DNA from: Neodiprion pinetum
Lineage: Eukaryota > Arthropoda > Insecta > Hymenoptera > Diprionidae
Length of the DNA stretch: 64,000 bases
Direction: 5' to 3'
Assembly: GCF_021155775.2 (NCBI RefSeq)
Contig: NC_060235.2
Coordinates: forward strand, 20,389,598 to 20,453,597
The translations under genes were made by a program, and so were the position numbers. This document shows, piece by piece, positions 36,001 to 49,905 of the stretch. Below the pieces are notes generated by a model, which ran no database searches, was not told the DNA's origin, and saw nothing but the letters and a program-made list of their open reading frames with translations. The stretch's first letter is position 1, and each line of letters begins with the position of its first letter.

Positions 36001-39000
36001 AAAAAAAGTCGAAACCATTTTTCTTCGTCTTGCATTACGTGCACGGAGTAACGGGGGATGGATAAAAGTTTCCCCTTCGATCTAGCCACCATATTATAAA
36101 CCATTAAACCGAGTCCAACCCCCGTCGCGTTCAACAAAGCTGCCTGAATGCCGGCTAATTCGCAACAATGGCTACGTAGGCCATATATTAATGGTTGGGA
36201 ACATATTCATCTCAGGCCTCGACGCCGAGAACTCGACGTTGCAGATGCTGCTGCGATGCGGAATTTCCGCGCGTCAAGTCGTGCAGTTGTATATACATAT
36301 ATGCGCATACGGTACACGCCATGCATATTCGTTGATCGAATAGGCATATAATGCACGTGACAAATGGCGATGCAGGTATTCATCGAGAATATTACGAGGA
36401 TCAAGCTCGGTCTGATGGCGTTGATGATTTTTTTTTTATCAAGACTGCAGACTCATGGGACAAGTGATCCATACAATGCCAAAAATGAAATGATTTATCT
36501 TTGCGCGATAATTTTAAAAGATAATTTCTTCTCCGCGGATGAATTTTTTCAATTTACCTGTCGGTAAAACGTCAACTTTAAGCCGTGAAATGATGTTTTA
36601 TTTTTATTTCGTAATTATTTACTCAACAATAAAGTCTTCAATGATTGTTGTATAGTGATAGATAAGAATTGTGAAAAAAAATCTAATTTATCTTTTAATA
36701 CGTATTTCATCATACATCGTAGAATTATTAATTTCTTCAATCATATTTTGAGTCAATTATGATATAAAGTTACGTGACTTAGATTGAGTAATAAATTTCG
36801 AATTTTTTTTTTGTTTGTTTTTTTTTGGAATTAAAACTCAACGTTCTCTAAATGACACTAAATTACTATGAAAATTATAATTCAAAGACGTAAAAAAAGT
36901 TTGATCGTTTAATGGACATATAATTGACAAACTTTTACCCTCATATAGATGATATTGTTGCACCATGTGTCAAATTTATATATCACAATAGTATATCTTC
37001 CATACCCGTTGAAAAGTTATTTTCAAGTGCCCATAATCAGCTGAAAAATGATACCCAAAAACCAAAACATAAATAAAATACTGAGTAAAAATACGCAAAG
37101 AAAAGAAACGCTGTCCCATATAACGTATAACAACCCGGAAGTTGAAGAAAGAAAACCAAATAAAAATTTATTACACTCACCCTCGGAACTCGAGCTGTGA
37201 GCTGCAGGCGTCTTATTGGAAAAGTTCATGTAGGTACATACATATACATATAGGTATGTATTATATACACGGTTATATTGTTGCGTCGCTCGTCTAACCC
37301 TGAATGCGCATCAATACAATATAGGGGTGATCTTATCTTCGATCCTTGTCCTATTTGTCTATTATACTTATCGTTTTAGAGTTCTCGTTATGTACACCGT
37401 ACAGCCCATTAGGAAATATAATCGTCAAGTCTGTTTAATCCCGCTTGGTTGCAGTTAATTATGATTTATAACAATATAAATGTTATGTATGGCGCCACGT
37501 GAGAACCGTTTCTTTTCTTTTTCCTGATCTCGTTTGATTTATTATTTTCTTTTTTCTCGTCGCGGAGACCAGCTCTCTACGTCCTTTAAAGTCGGCCTCA
37601 TTTAGGGGGAGGAAAGTCGGTGAATTTTAACGGAAGAAAAGGAACCGCTGCACGGAAAATTTATTCCAGAGAGTCGATGGTCTTGTGTGACTATCGCAAG
37701 GTTGGATCGGTGTCGAAGCTTGGTGAGTGAGAGAAAAAAAAAATAAAAAAATTAAATAACGAAGGGAAACAGTAAGACAAAAAATTAGCATTCAGATCAT
37801 GCTTGATTTTGGGCAGGTATATAATAGGCAAAAAACGGACCCTCGAAAAGAACCTGCGTTTATTTATTATAGCTATGTATGTACAGATCCGCGATATTAT
37901 CTTTACCGAAATTATGTCTTTATTAGGGGAAAATCTACGGACTCAATAATAACGATACCTATATAAAACGGTTTTACAGCTGTTGTGAGAAATTCCATCT
38001 CGTTTCGGCGTATAAATTATTATCTTTTTTTTTTTGTTCTCCAACTCGAATTATAGATCATTAAGAACAAAATGATTACCAGTTGGAAAAAAACTTCATT
38101 TTCAATAAGGTGGGAATATTAATTATCGGTATATATATATATATATATATATAACGTTTCAATAAACGCCGAAACGGCCTGCAGATTATTCTTTTTTCAT
38201 TCTTCTTTGTTCCGGTGCGTAAATAACATTTATTTTGTACGAGGACAAGGAGAGAAAGAAACGTTAAACAGAAATAAATAATGCGATCTTGATGAGGGAC
38301 TCGACCTGACGTTATTTATACTATTGGACATTTTTCTTTTCCCTGTTTCTTCTCATTTCTAATTCTTCCGCGTCTCCTGCGCAGCGGTGGTGCAGCAAGA
38401 TTCCGAGATAACCGGCTCTTTGTTTAGTTATATGGTCTCTGATTGGTGTCGAGGCTTCGGTAGCCGTCGGTAAATCACGCGTTTCAGCCCTCCTTTGCGT
38501 TTTATGTTATGTACCGTTATTTTTTCGAGCTTCTATATGTGGGACAAATTTGAGCCGAAAGAGAAAAGCTGCCGTGCCGTATAATTCTCTTCTCGGAAGA
38601 TCGTCAGAGATCATCCTGCAACCCTGCAGGAGCACCGAGCGTTCTGTGAAACTCGAGATGTTGCACGTTTCTGTTGTTCGAGAAAGAAGAAGAAGAAAAA
38701 GAACGCGTGGAGGAAGGTAGGAAGGGATGGTGAACGCGAGGACGATCATCAGCGTAACAAATTATCCTCAGGACCGGCTAGCCGAGCCTCCAGGTTCTTC
38801 GTTATCGGTGTCACCTAGGCCTCGACACACACACGACACACAAAAAACACGGCCCGTCTTGAATTACAAAAACAAAACGCAGCCAACCCTTGTAAGAGCT
38901 CTCTGATCCGGATTTCTCGATTTGGTCTCAGTTACGGTGATTTCGATTTCCGTGCCTGCGGAGATTAAAAAAAAAAAAAACGAGGATGATGTTAATTGTA

Positions 39001-41800
39001 ATAATTTGATGAAAAAAAAAACGAGTAAAAAATGTAATGCTATTTGCAAAATTTGCATTTTATATACTAGCCTCAAAGTAGTTGAGTTTGCGAAATATGA
39101 GTAGGTATGTTATTTTTCACTGTACGACTGATCGAATTTCAGAAAATTATTCAAGTATAGAAATAAGAGTTTTTCCGTAAAAATCATGCTTCCGCAATCA
39201 ATGCAATTTGACTGAAATTTGAAATGTTCGATGACATCCTGGAATTCTCCGATTGGAACGGAAAAACAATAATGCTCTTAGATTGACGATGCAGTTTAAA
39301 TTATAATGACAAAATACCGATAAAGCTGATTTTTTAATTATTTCAACACATTCAAAATACGTATATTCTTTCACGACCAAATTTTTCTCTCAAACTCTCC
39401 TCATAGAAATATACATTTTTTCTTTACTTTCCTGTTATCCGTGCCTATTTACTTATTTGTGACTCAATACAAACTCAAGCTGTACAAAAGTTCATACCAG
39501 AATATCGTAAAAGACGTATATAATCGAGGCCCGGAAACTCGATATAAGATTTTTATCGTGTTTCTTATTTACACAAAATGCTTTCGCACCGTACTTCCGA
39601 ACAATCACTTCACATTGTGAACAACTAAGCGAAAATTGCGAACCCGATTGAAATACCCCAAAAATTTATTTTCTCGATTGAATCGTCATGCGTCGGGACG
39701 AATTTTCAAACTTAATGTGAACAGTTGCAAGACGTTTGGCAAACGACGAATTTAACGTTGAGCACAATCGAGCCATTTTCATCTCAAAATGCTTTCCCGT
39801 CCGTCTCTCGAGTTTTTGGCAAGCTAGTTTCTAAATTCTCCACGGTCCAGCAGCGAATGCCCAGCGGGGTGTCTTTGTCACGGCATGTTTCGAGGGTAAT
39901 AGAATCCGAGCTGTAAGCGAAAGGACGAGGACCGTCGTTTTCGCACGTTTACTTGACTATGCGGCGAGATCAACCAAGACCCATAAATTACCCTCTTCGT
40001 GTTCTTGGGGCTATTTTTGTCACAGGCGATTAGCCGCCTGCACCTTTTTAGCAGTGATACAGGCAGCGTTGTAATTAGCCCGTTAAAAATTGAAAATTAT
40101 AATTTGTAACTGAGAGGACAATGAAATGTAAAAAATTAAATTCGTGAATCGGAGGACGTGAAATAAAAATTATGTCAGCGTTTTGTAATCGGAAAGAAAT
40201 AGAAATCGGAACGGAGTAGAGTAAAAATTACAATTTTACAATTAGAACGAAGTTGAGTACGAATTGCATAATTTTTAATTAGAGTAAATTGCGATACAAA
40301 ATACATGGTTTACGTAGTAGAAGAAAAAAAACTATACAAATCGCACTTGCATTTTGTGATCAGGGCTAAATACAATACAAATCAAATTTTGTGTTTTTTA
40401 ATCAGACCGAAATAACGTGAAAATGTAATATTTACTTTGTTCCGCTCTATGTGCAAAAACCAAATCTAACTCGTATTGTATTTGGCCCCGATGACAAAAT
40501 AAAAACAAATTAAAATTTGTATTACATTTCTTTGAATCGACTCGCAAGATAAAAATATAATCTGCACGGTATTTTACCCCGGTCACAAAATACACGCGTA
40601 ATTTTCATTAATAACATTTTCTCCTAATTACAAATCACAAATGTAATTGTAATTACCAATCGTAATCAGGCAGTGGTCAATAATAATTGTAAGTGATCAA
40701 GCGAGGGAAATTGCTACCTAATCTGAGAAGAAGCCGTCGTAAGCTCTTCGACTCGATAATTATACCGAAGGAAATGCGACTCCGTGTCGACACAGCGTGT
40801 CGTATCAATATTCTTTAATAATAAGCGCCGTTGACGATCGTTGTCATATACTTTTCTTTCCGGCTACCTGCAGACTCGCTGCTGAAGTTGCTGCAGGCCC
40901 TCTGACAAGCTACACAATAATTAAGCTACCGATCCAACGACAACTTGAATATATCCCTCGACGTTCCATGTTCATTCTGTACACCGCGGGGCTCGCGTGT
41001 TTCTCCATGGACCCTATATGTACTAACGAAATAAATTATACGTGCGTTTAAAAATGAAATGGTTACCACGCTGTGGAAATCAACAAGGCTAACGAGGCTG
41101 AGTCTTGGTTCGAGATTGAAATTTTTAGCAATGGCGAGTCAAGAGAGCGTCTGTAACCTGAAGAAATTAGGAAAACCTGGAATTTTGTAGCTGGTCATGG
41201 AATTGTTTTTTTTTTTTTTTTTTTTTTAGTAGATATCTAATGACAGAATTTTTTTTAATACTCCTCGAGTGACTAATTTTGGGCGGTGAAAGATTATTTC
41301 ATTGAAAATTTGAGAGCGAGAATAAAAGATTGAAGGAGCGTTTTAAAAATTGTTGACAAAAATTAGGAACATAAACTTGCACACGGAGAAAAGGAAAAGA
41401 GCAAATTTTACTCAAAACTAGGGAAGGAGAGATACGTAAGTGTTTTTGGTAAAAAATACCCACGTCAACTAGACTTTTTAATATAAATGTATCGGATTTT
41501 AGGGGTTTTCACTGTTTCTAAAGTAAATTCTGCATTTAACGAAGTAAAATTTACCGAAAAATCTGATCTGTCCCTCTTTTCTTGCAGCTTTCAATAAAAT
41601 TCACTCATTTATTTTCTCCGTGGCGTATACTTTGAAATTGAAATAATGAAATACATGGAATTATGATATTCTGCAGAGATCGTTATTTCAATTTCTTCTC
41701 TTGAAGTCTTGTTGTCACCAGACTTTGATGACTATTGATTTGTTTGTTTTTTAAAACTTGCTACGATAACGTCCATATTTGCGAGAAATTAGTCAATCCT
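33001..41800. other. Non-coding AT-rich region (33.0-41.8 kb)
   Basis: No exon with recognisable protein similarity on either strand. At 33214-33262 (+) an ATG opens 16 codons (MRTVDDQTSVSVVDDK) and runs into a GTAAAT donor, which could be a first coding exon of a gene with distant downstream exons, but no partner was found. An AT microsatellite lies at about 38130-38153. A field of degenerate, partly inverted repeats spans about 40090-40660. A T-homopolymer is at about 41206-41227. Confidence 0.4.
40090..40660. repeat. Degenerate direct and inverted repeat field
   Basis: Motifs of the type ATCGGAACGAAGTAGAGTA followed by AAATTRYAATTTT recur on the plus strand up to about 40300. Complementary versions (for example TTTACTTTGTTCCGCTCTAT, ACTCGTATTGTATTTGGCC) recur from about 40420. 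The stretch looks like an old palindromic or tandemly duplicated element; boundaries are vague. Confidence 0.4.
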
Positions 41801-42215
41801 ACACTCGGAAAATTTTTCAGTAAATCAGGTATCGTTAAAAAAAAACTGTTTGAATAATGTTGGAATTACGAAAAACGAGGTACGCGTAACTATTTTGCGC
41901 TAGTGTCAATCCTTTTTTGGTAATTGCAACGCAAAATCAGTTTTTTCGGTTTACTCTACTTTTTCACTCAAACAAGGCTTGAACATCAATTTATTGTTGC
42001 ACAAGCGTTAAATTTTCGCAACAGTTACAAGAAAATATATGGTAACAGTGATCGTAATGAAAAAGAACAGTAACAGATACTAGAATTTCCGGTAACAGCT
42101 TGAAAACAAATTTTCATTTCGTACCTAGAAATATGTTTTTCGACTGTGGTAAAAAATGAAAATAGTTAATTACCGAGCGGTGACCGGAACTAAAAATTTC
42201 TCTCGCAATCAGTGT
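41801..42215 (+). mobile_element. MITE family A, copy 2
   Basis: Begins ACACTCGGAAAATTTTTCAG and ends with AATTTCTCTCGCAATCAGTGT. It carries CAGGTATCGTTAAAAAAAAA, ACGAAAAACGAGGTACGCGT, ATTTATTGTTGCACAAGCGT and the CCGGAACTAAAAATTTCTCT end block. A short deletion has removed part of the left end, and a few bases have been added within the right terminal repeat. Confidence 0.75.
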
Positions 42216-42747
42216 ATAAATTGTGACTGAAACAAGCAGTGAAAATAGTGCGACTGTTTCTTCCTCAGTGAATATTTGAACCATTAGTTTCCTCTATGCC
42301 AAAATTCCAACCCCTTAACCAGCGAAAAAATAGCAACCGTAACGTCGAACTGTAATTCAGCTAGATTGTTCGCATTGAGTATATTATTCTTTCCGGATAG
42401 ACTTGAGTGATAAATCGAATTACCAGGGGGTTAATTATCTTCCACTCAATAAGGATCGGACAGATCGGATCGGATCGTATCGTCTGCTGCAGTTATGGCA
42501 GAAGCTGGTCGCTCGTACGTGAATCGGTTCAGGCCTCATTGGCTTCGGTTAGTTCCATTGTAAAGCCGAGTGATAAATGGGGTCACCCATATGCGGGGAA
42601 TTACGATTTGCTATTCGAATACGACATTATCGAGGCTTGCCAACGAATTGCACCCGCAGCCATTATTCGATGGGCGTGCTGCTGCTGCTGCTTACACATC
42701 ATTGCTTTCAAGTAACCGTGATCGAGTTTCAATATACAGGTATAACA

Positions 42748-43110
42748 CACACCGAGAGAAATTACATTTGTTAGCAATAATTCTGTTTGAATATCGTTTG
42801 AATTACAAGAAAATTTGGCGAATGAAAACTACTTAGTCTGATTACGGTCGTTAGTTCTACATTTTGTCGTTACTGCGACAACTGTTGAATCAATTTGTTT
42901 AGTTAATTTCATTTCTTCAGACAAACAAGACCACGAACACGAATTTATTGTCACATGAAATGAAAAAACACGTGCCAGATTTGTTCGTTTTTATGCACTT
43001 TGAAAACTAATTTTAATTTCTGACCTAAAAATTGTGGGTATACATGTTTTTCGGTCACGATAGGAAATGATAGACACAATTAACTTCGGAACTGGAAATT
43101 CATCTCGGTA
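42748..43110 (+). mobile_element. MITE family A, diverged copy
   Basis: Starts ACACCGAGAGAAATTACATT and ends GAACTGGAAATTCATCTCGGT, with weak matches to the family A interior (TCTGTTTGAATATCGTTTGA, ATTTATTGTCACATG). Much older than the copies at 27.6, 45.9 and 62.3 kb. Confidence 0.5.
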
Positions 43111-43368
43111 GAAAGTATTTCATCATGGTATGTGAAAAAGTAAAACAAAATCTCCAACTTTTGCACCGCTGACGTGTGAAAATTGTTTTTCTCTATCGAT
43201 GAATAAGAAAAGAGCAAAAAGGAAATTGTAAAAAAAACAAAATGCAGAAATACGAAATACGTTTCGAGGAGAAACCGTGATTGCGTTAATATGCGGAGCT
43301 AACGATGCGAGTTGATGGTACAAATTATATTCTGAACTGCCGTGCATAAAATGTACACGAAGTACGTG

Positions 43369-43370
<2 letters not shown>

Positions 43371-43400
<30 letters not shown>
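43371..43400. repeat. (GT)n microsatellite
   Basis: About 15 uninterrupted GT units, followed by a GGAAGGGAGGAGAGAG purine tract. Confidence 0.9.
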
Positions 43401-43402
<2 letters not shown>

Positions 43403-45921
43403 AAGGGAGGAGAGAGAAGGGAGGATATTTGCCTCGTTGAAACGTACATCCTGCGACACGATCCTCCATCCACTATATAAGCAACCCCCATCAAGAGCAG
43501 CGCCCACCTTATACCTGACACCCATATCCACCATGGAGGGTATGAAAGAACGTGCGAGGAGGTCGGCTGTTATAACCACGTGCTTATATAAATTTTACCA
43601 ATTCGTTGTGCTGTTATATACCGCAACGTATGTTTTCCCCCGGGAGCGCTTAGTCACGGTGCAGACAAGTCCCACTGGATCTTATGGTAAATCTGTCCAC
43701 ACCCTGCAGTTAACTTCGTTCTCTGCGCGGGGGTTAGTTAACCTCTCGCTGTACGATAAAAGCTTCGAGCTTCCCTTCCTCCCTCCTCTCGAGCTTTTAT
43801 TCCCGGCTGTTTCCAAAATAACGGTCCCGGTGCAAAGTGAAATCGATATTAAAATTCAAACTGCATTTGCAAATGGTTGTTTGAATCTTCCTTTTTTTAT
43901 TTTATTTTTATTTTTTTTTTGTTTTTTACAAGTCCGCGTATAGCTCCGCTCTTTCACTAGACGAACATCAGTTATTGTTATATATATATTTTTTTAAACA
44001 CATATTACCGTCTTTTCGTCTATCCCATTTGACCGTCTGTTGTTAACTTATTTATGTTTTGTTTTCGTATCATCGGTACCTACTTACATTTCATTCGCGT
44101 CAAACTTGATATCGAACGTACGGTTTCCGCGGGTCGGTCGATCGAAAAACGGTCAATGTATTATTCTTGATAAACGTGTTTTCGGAAAAAGTTATTTCTC
44201 ATATAAGCCTGTATTACTAACACATGGATTGCTTAAGCGGTATTATTAGGTTCAAGGATGAGTGCAGATCCAATTTTATTCCTTGGCTCTGAAATTCTTA
44301 GAGGATTTGAAACGTAAATCTGTAAGAAATTTCTACTTGCGGTTTTTTATTTTGTTTTATTTTATTTTTTTCAAACAACATTTCGAATAACTAAGAGATA
44401 ACGAACGATTATTTCGCAAGTTTTTCCAGTCGTCCCATGAGAAATATGGAGCTGAGCTAACACGCTGTATCAAATTAATAATGATTATTAAAAATACTCA
44501 AAATTTCGGGAACCGCGACATTTCAGTCATCCTTTGTTAACAACAATATTATATTCGAAGAATTTGGAAACGTTTCTAAATCCCTTGAAACAACTTCGAT
44601 TCCAAATCTTAGCAGACGTTCTGTGTTTTTTTTTTTTGTTTTTTTGTTTTTTATTTTCTTTTCGTTTTCAAGCTCGAAACCCTAAACTAAACTGTCGAAA
44701 AAAAACGACGTCGAGATAACCGCACTGAATTGAAGCAAAGAAAAAGAACTGAAAAAAAAAAAATAAAAAAAAACTGTTCACAATAAATAAAAATGGTAAT
44801 ATATTCTTCGCCCGCGTGATCCGTTTTATAATTCATAATTTCAGCTATCGTGTACATATATAAGGCAATACGATATACAAAATGATGTATGAGTCCTGAG
44901 ATTTTGAGTCGAGCGGTTAAATCGACAGGTGGTAAATAATATACGGACGGATAACACGTATTTCTGTACACGTGTACAGCGTAATATATAGGTATATATA
45001 TACTCACAACGCGGTCTCGAGGCGTCGATAATGAATACCAACCATATTAGGTTCATCGATAAATCATTCCCCGAATAGTTTTGATATTCAAAGTTGAGCA
45101 CACACCCCAACGAACGGGTTGATATGTTACGTTGCTCTATACGCTCATCGTCAGACCGCATACTGTAAATATTAATTTCTCGCAAGAGTAGAGAGTGTGT
45201 TAAAAAATAGAGAAATGATATGAAGATAAAAAAAAAAAAAAAAAGAATCCCCTTGCAACCGGTGTGTACCCACATCGTATTATTCATGCCCGTCGTATAT
45301 TCCGTATTGTTGTTACGAGTCGTGTTAACTTATCCGTTTACGTGTTATAACCGTTGTCTCATTGTTCGAGCTTTCTCGGTTCTGAGTTAATTCTAAGTGG
45401 CTTCTGAATTACGAGATGACTACGAATCGTCTCGACGAGGAATACCAATCAGTCGGAAGTATCCTTTTCTCTCTCTCTCTCTCTCTCTCTGTTCTCCGGG
45501 TTTTCATTCACAAAAGACAGTTTTTTCAGTCCGTCCGTCCGTCGTTTCTTTGATTTCCTTTTTCTCGGGGGCTCGTTTTTTTTTTTTTTAGGTGGAAATC
45601 GGTTTCCTGCGACTTATTGTAACCGTCGTTAACTGCGTTTTTCAACGATCTTGTCTAGACTTTTCGTTGATGCTGCAGGACTGCTTACCATTTATAATAC
45701 TTCGGCTATTATACTCGATGCAATAATTGTCCGAACGGTCTAGACGGAAAACAATGATCGGCTCGTTCATAGTTGACTCTCGTTCTTCCTTCTCCTCTAG
45801 GCAATCAATGCCGTACGCCATGGCTGCCGGTTCATCAAAATCTTCCTAAATTATGGGACAGCTGCAGGGTCTTACAATCAGTTGTATTGCATACTTGAGG
45901 CCCAAGACTATCGAGGGTCTT

Positions 45922-46283
45922 ACACTGAGAAAAATTTCATTTGTTACAGTGACTAGAAAAATTCAGTAAAACAGGTATCGTTGAAAAAACTGTTTGAATA
46001 TTGTTTGTATCACGAAAAACGACGTACGCGTAACCGTTTTGCGCTATCGTCGATCCTTTTTTGGTGATTGCAACGCTAAATCAGTTTCTGAGAGTTACTC
46101 TACTTCTTTAGTTAAATAAGGCTTTAACGTCAATTTATTGTTGCACCAGCGTTAAATTTTCGCAACAGTCACAAGAAAATATAGTAACAGTGATCGTTAT
46201 GAGAAAGAATCGTAACGGATACTAGACTTTCCGGTAACAGCTAGAAAACTAATTTTCATTTTCTTCCTAGAACTATATTTTTA
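45922..46283 (+). mobile_element. MITE family A, copy 3 (3'-truncated)
   Basis: Left terminus ACACTGAGAAAAATTTCATT is intact and the interior is very close to copy 1 (27610-28041). The match stops near ACTATATTTTTAAG, so the last ~70 bp including the right inverted repeat are missing. Confidence 0.75.
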
Positions 46284-48422
46284 AGAAATGAGTGTCGATT
46301 TGAAGGTGGGCTCGTTTTAGACTTTTCTATTACTGCATATTTTCTACCATCGTATCAAAGTTTAATTGTAAAATGATTTTTTTTTTTTTCGTTTTTCAAA
46401 ATTTCGGAACTCCGAAAGTTATTGATACTTTTAAACCACCGAATTTAGAGTTTTTCATGAAAAGACAAAATATTACAATCGACGTTACATATTATCTATC
46501 AATTTCGACCACAAACATTCGGTGAAACCTCTAAATATCAAACAAATAGTTTTTTATCAAAGAAACTGATAGGTTAGTGAAACCATAATTTTTTTTCTTT
46601 CTTTCTGTGAAATCGATGTATGTTTTATAAACTGTACGATGTTTGAATGATGGGCTAAACTATTAATATGGCAATTAAATACTATTCGGAGCTATTCGGA
46701 GAAAACTATTGAGCAAGTATTCGAATTTAAGAAGAATTTCTCGGAGCTCCCAGAATAGTTTATTCTTCTTTAAACAATGCGATCCAAAATTTTAGAACAC
46801 TTTTTTTTACCGTTTAACCAAAGTTGAAACGCAAAGAAACAGATAACGGTACGAATAGCCAATCCTAGTGCAAAATATCAAATTTCTTTCTTTCATTTTA
46901 TATGATTGGGTAAATATTAATGATGAGTAGAAGTTACGTGAATTGGAAAATACGTTAGACTGTCTGCATTTTTACATTGAGAGTTTTATAGCCAATTATT
47001 ATCTAGTGAAATTCTTTTTTCTATAAACTAGTTGAAGATGAAGAGTGAGTCTTCAACTTATTGTTAGTCGAGGATTTCAGGATTAGATTTTGTGTATGGG
47101 TTGATACTGCAATGTGAATTGTGTAATTCGAAGAAATTGTTGACAAAACTGAAACAAATCGTGATTCGACGATTTTGTCGAATCTGCAAAAATATAAAAA
47201 CTGTGTATATTCCGACAAAGATGACTTACGATTTTCCACTGTGGCAATCCCCAAAAAGTTTGCTTAGGTTAAAAGAGAGATTTTGTCAAAAGATAAACTA
47301 AATTTAATCTCCTTTATGGGATTGAATTAATAATGAAAAAATTGTCAAATCCGCTTCTCAAACATCAACTAGAGGCCCAATGTTATAAATATTGGGTCTT
47401 CTTTGTGATGTAAATTGATATTATGGTTGATATAAGCGGTAGATAAAAAATAAAATAAAATTTTCATTCACGATAATTCATAAGTTCAAAAAAATGTAAA
47501 AAAGTGATAAATCAACTGAGCGCGATCTTCCACATAACGTAAGACGCTAATCTTTTCACCGGATCTTTCTTTTAACCTGAACAACCTTTTCAGTCAGTGC
47601 CATGGTGGAAAATCGCAAATAATGTTTTTCTGAAACACCGTAATGTATGTATACCTCATACCTACAATTTCCTCGACCACCAGAGCCGATTCAAGCTTAA
47701 AAACGAGAAAATCATAAAATTTGCACGCATGTGACACACAAACGAACACGTACGGATAAACATTGTCTATATCCGTAACGAGATAAGGGGCTGCAGTTTA
47801 ACCGAATCGCGGGAGTGGCTTCGGAGATAAATATGCCTCGGTGCCTAACCCCATTCGAGTAAGTGGTTATGTTTTTAACACGTGCTTGAGCCGAGCCTCG
47901 AGAGTCGGCACTCCCTCATCCCTCCGAAAATCGCCATTACTTTCTGTCTCTCCATACGCCCTGAGTAACGCTCCCCATATCTGTTCATCTTACGACACGG
48001 ATGTAACGTAGGCACGAGAATAAGAACCACGATGAGAATAATTTCCTGTGTTGTTATGGTTACCAGATTTTTGAATTTCCCGTTTCTGTTTTCAGAGAAA
48101 AAAAAGAAGTTGTTGTAATCGCCCCAAAAATGAAAAGTTTAGGTTTCACTAAATTCTGGACGTTTTGAAATATAGAGAATCACTTCCGGAAGATTTTCGG
48201 ATGGACGTCTGTGTGGGAGTGTGTGCGAGTGCCTGGGTAGGGTGTATCGAAAAACTACCTTTTTGCAAATTTCGACATCGACTAATGTGGAAAATTTTGG
48301 TCAATTTTTGACAAAAAAAAATTAATTGGCTTGGTTGAAGCAAAGTTAAGACCGAAATTTTCCTCACTGGTTGATGTAGAAATTCGAAAAATATGGATTT
48401 TCTGTACGCCATAATGTAAAAA
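46284..48422. other. Non-coding region (46.3-48.4 kb)
   Basis: AT-rich, with no supported gene. A GC-richer segment around 47770-48000 contains no long open frame and could be regulatory, but nothing specific can be named. Confidence 0.35.
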
Positions 48423-48850
48423 TGAGAGAAATTTTTAGTTCCGGTTACCGCTCATTCCTCAACCATTGTCATTTTTCATCACAATGGAAAAATATAGTTC
48501 TAGGTACAAAATGAAAATTAGTTTTTTACCCGTTACCGGAAAGTCTAGTATCCGTTACTATTCTTTCTCATTACGATCACTGTTACTATATTTTCTTGTA
48601 ACTGTTGCGAAAATTTAACGCTAGTGCAACAATAAATTGACGTTAAAGCCTTATTTAACTAAGAATGTGAAGTAAACCTCACAAACTGATTTTGCGTTGC
48701 GATTACCAAGAAAGGATCGACGATAGCGCAAAACGGTTAGGCGTACCTCGTTTTTCGTAATTCCAACAATATTCAAACAGTTTGTTTTTAACGATACCTG
48801 TTTTACTCAATTTTTCTAGTTAGTATAAGAAATGAAACTTTTTTCAGTGT
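48423..48850 (-). mobile_element. MITE family A, copy 4 (reverse orientation)
   Basis: On the plus strand it starts GAGAGAAATTTTTAGTTCCGG and ends TTTTTCAGTGT, the reverse complement of the family A ends. The interior GTTCTAGGTACAAAATGAAA, CCAAGAAAGGATCGACGATA and AACGATACCTGTTTTACTC match copies 1 and 5 in reverse. The outermost CACT of one end is lost. Confidence 0.75.
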
Positions 48851-48989
48851 GTATTCAATTTTTTGGTTAGACTAAACCTCGAGAACGAGTAACCGGATTT
48901 CCACGATTTTGGCTTTAATCGGTTCAGTACATTTTGAATTATTTCAATGACAAATTAACAAAATATAAACAAGACATGATCGTATCTTG

Positions 48990-49445
48990 AGAATGGATGA
49001 ATGGATTTGAATGAAAATTGGTGTCGTGAGGTTTTTGAGTCACTAATTACGAATCTGAAGTCAGTCTTGGAAATTTCAATTGAGCGTATTCAGTATGCTG
49101 AAAAAAAAACTAAAAATATTCAGATTTTTATGAAAATTGGTACTCGCAGGTTTGTTGGGTGGCTGATCACGAATCTCAGGTCAGATTTCTGAAATCCAAA
49201 ATAGTGAGTCCAATTTGATCGACAAAAAAAAACTAAGATTATTTCGATTTTGATAGAAATTAGTAGGCGGAGGTTTTTTGGGTCACCAATAACGAATTCG
49301 AGGTCAGGCTTTCAAAATTTGTAATGGTAGACCCATTATAGTGGTTCAAAGTGAAAAAAGTCATACTTTCGTGCAATATGGCACCTGAGAGTTTTGAAAT
49401 CGTTAATCACGAATCTGAATTTGTGGATCGAAATTCCAATTAGAT
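48990..49445. repeat. Tandem array, about 125-bp unit, roughly 3.5 copies
   Basis: Units share TGAAAATTGGT, AGGTTTNTTGGGTC, ATNACGAATCTGAGGTCAG, a TTCNAAATT block and a TCAAAA-type A-rich tract. Starts of the AATTGGT/AATTAGT block are seen near 49015, 49135 and 49258. Copies have diverged substantially. Immediately next to MITE copy 4. Confidence 0.6.
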
Positions 49446-49539
49446 ATTATTATTCATTTTTCTGTGAACTTGGAACCCGCAGTGTGAGAAGGGGAAGTTC
49501 GAGGGCTGGCTCATGGGCAGCTTTTAAGCTGCTCGTTTT

Positions 49540-49905
49540 CAATAAAATGGGTATCGTTCGATTGCGGTGAAATATTGTTGAGATTACATGAAAATTTGGT
49601 ACAAGCAACTATCTAACAACAAGTATGATTATAGTTGTAGGTACTACATTTTCTGGTTATCGCATAATGTTAAATTTGTTAGCTTCCTTGATTACATTTT
49701 TCTTAGTTCAGGCCTTGATATCAGTCCATTGTCACACCAATCGAATCATTTATTGTAACGAGTACAAAAAAATATAGCCCTGGTGATCAGAACAAAAAAC
49801 GCCAATATGGCATACCAGACTTCTGGTTACCGCTACAAAATTCATTTTTACTTGATACCCAAACCTATATTTTCCGGTTATGGTAAAAAATGAAAAAAGT
49901 TCAAA
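49540..49905 (+). mobile_element. MITE family A, strongly diverged copy
   Basis: Order of family A landmarks is kept (AAAATGGGTATCGTTCG, TGTTGAGATTACATGAAAAT, GGTACAAGCAACTATCTAAC, CATTGTCACACCAATCGAA, TTTTCCGGTTATGGTAAAAA) but identity is low and the terminal repeats are gone. Confidence 0.4.

Larger units (their letters stand above)
42216..45921. other. Non-coding region with old MITE and GT microsatellite
   Basis: No supported gene. Contains a diverged family A copy (42748-43110), a GT microsatellite (43371-43400) and a CT run (45468-45491). A 189-codon open frame at 43374-43943 begins inside the GT repeat and lacks any recognisable domain; it is discounted. Confidence 0.4.

Noticed and set aside
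36148..36351. GC-richer short open frames near 36.2 kb
   Set aside because: Open on both strands without homology, donor/acceptor pair or codon pattern.
43374..43943. 189-codon plus-strand open frame
   Set aside because: It begins inside a GT microsatellite, has no domain, and ends in a low-complexity Phe/Leu run; no splice or homology support.
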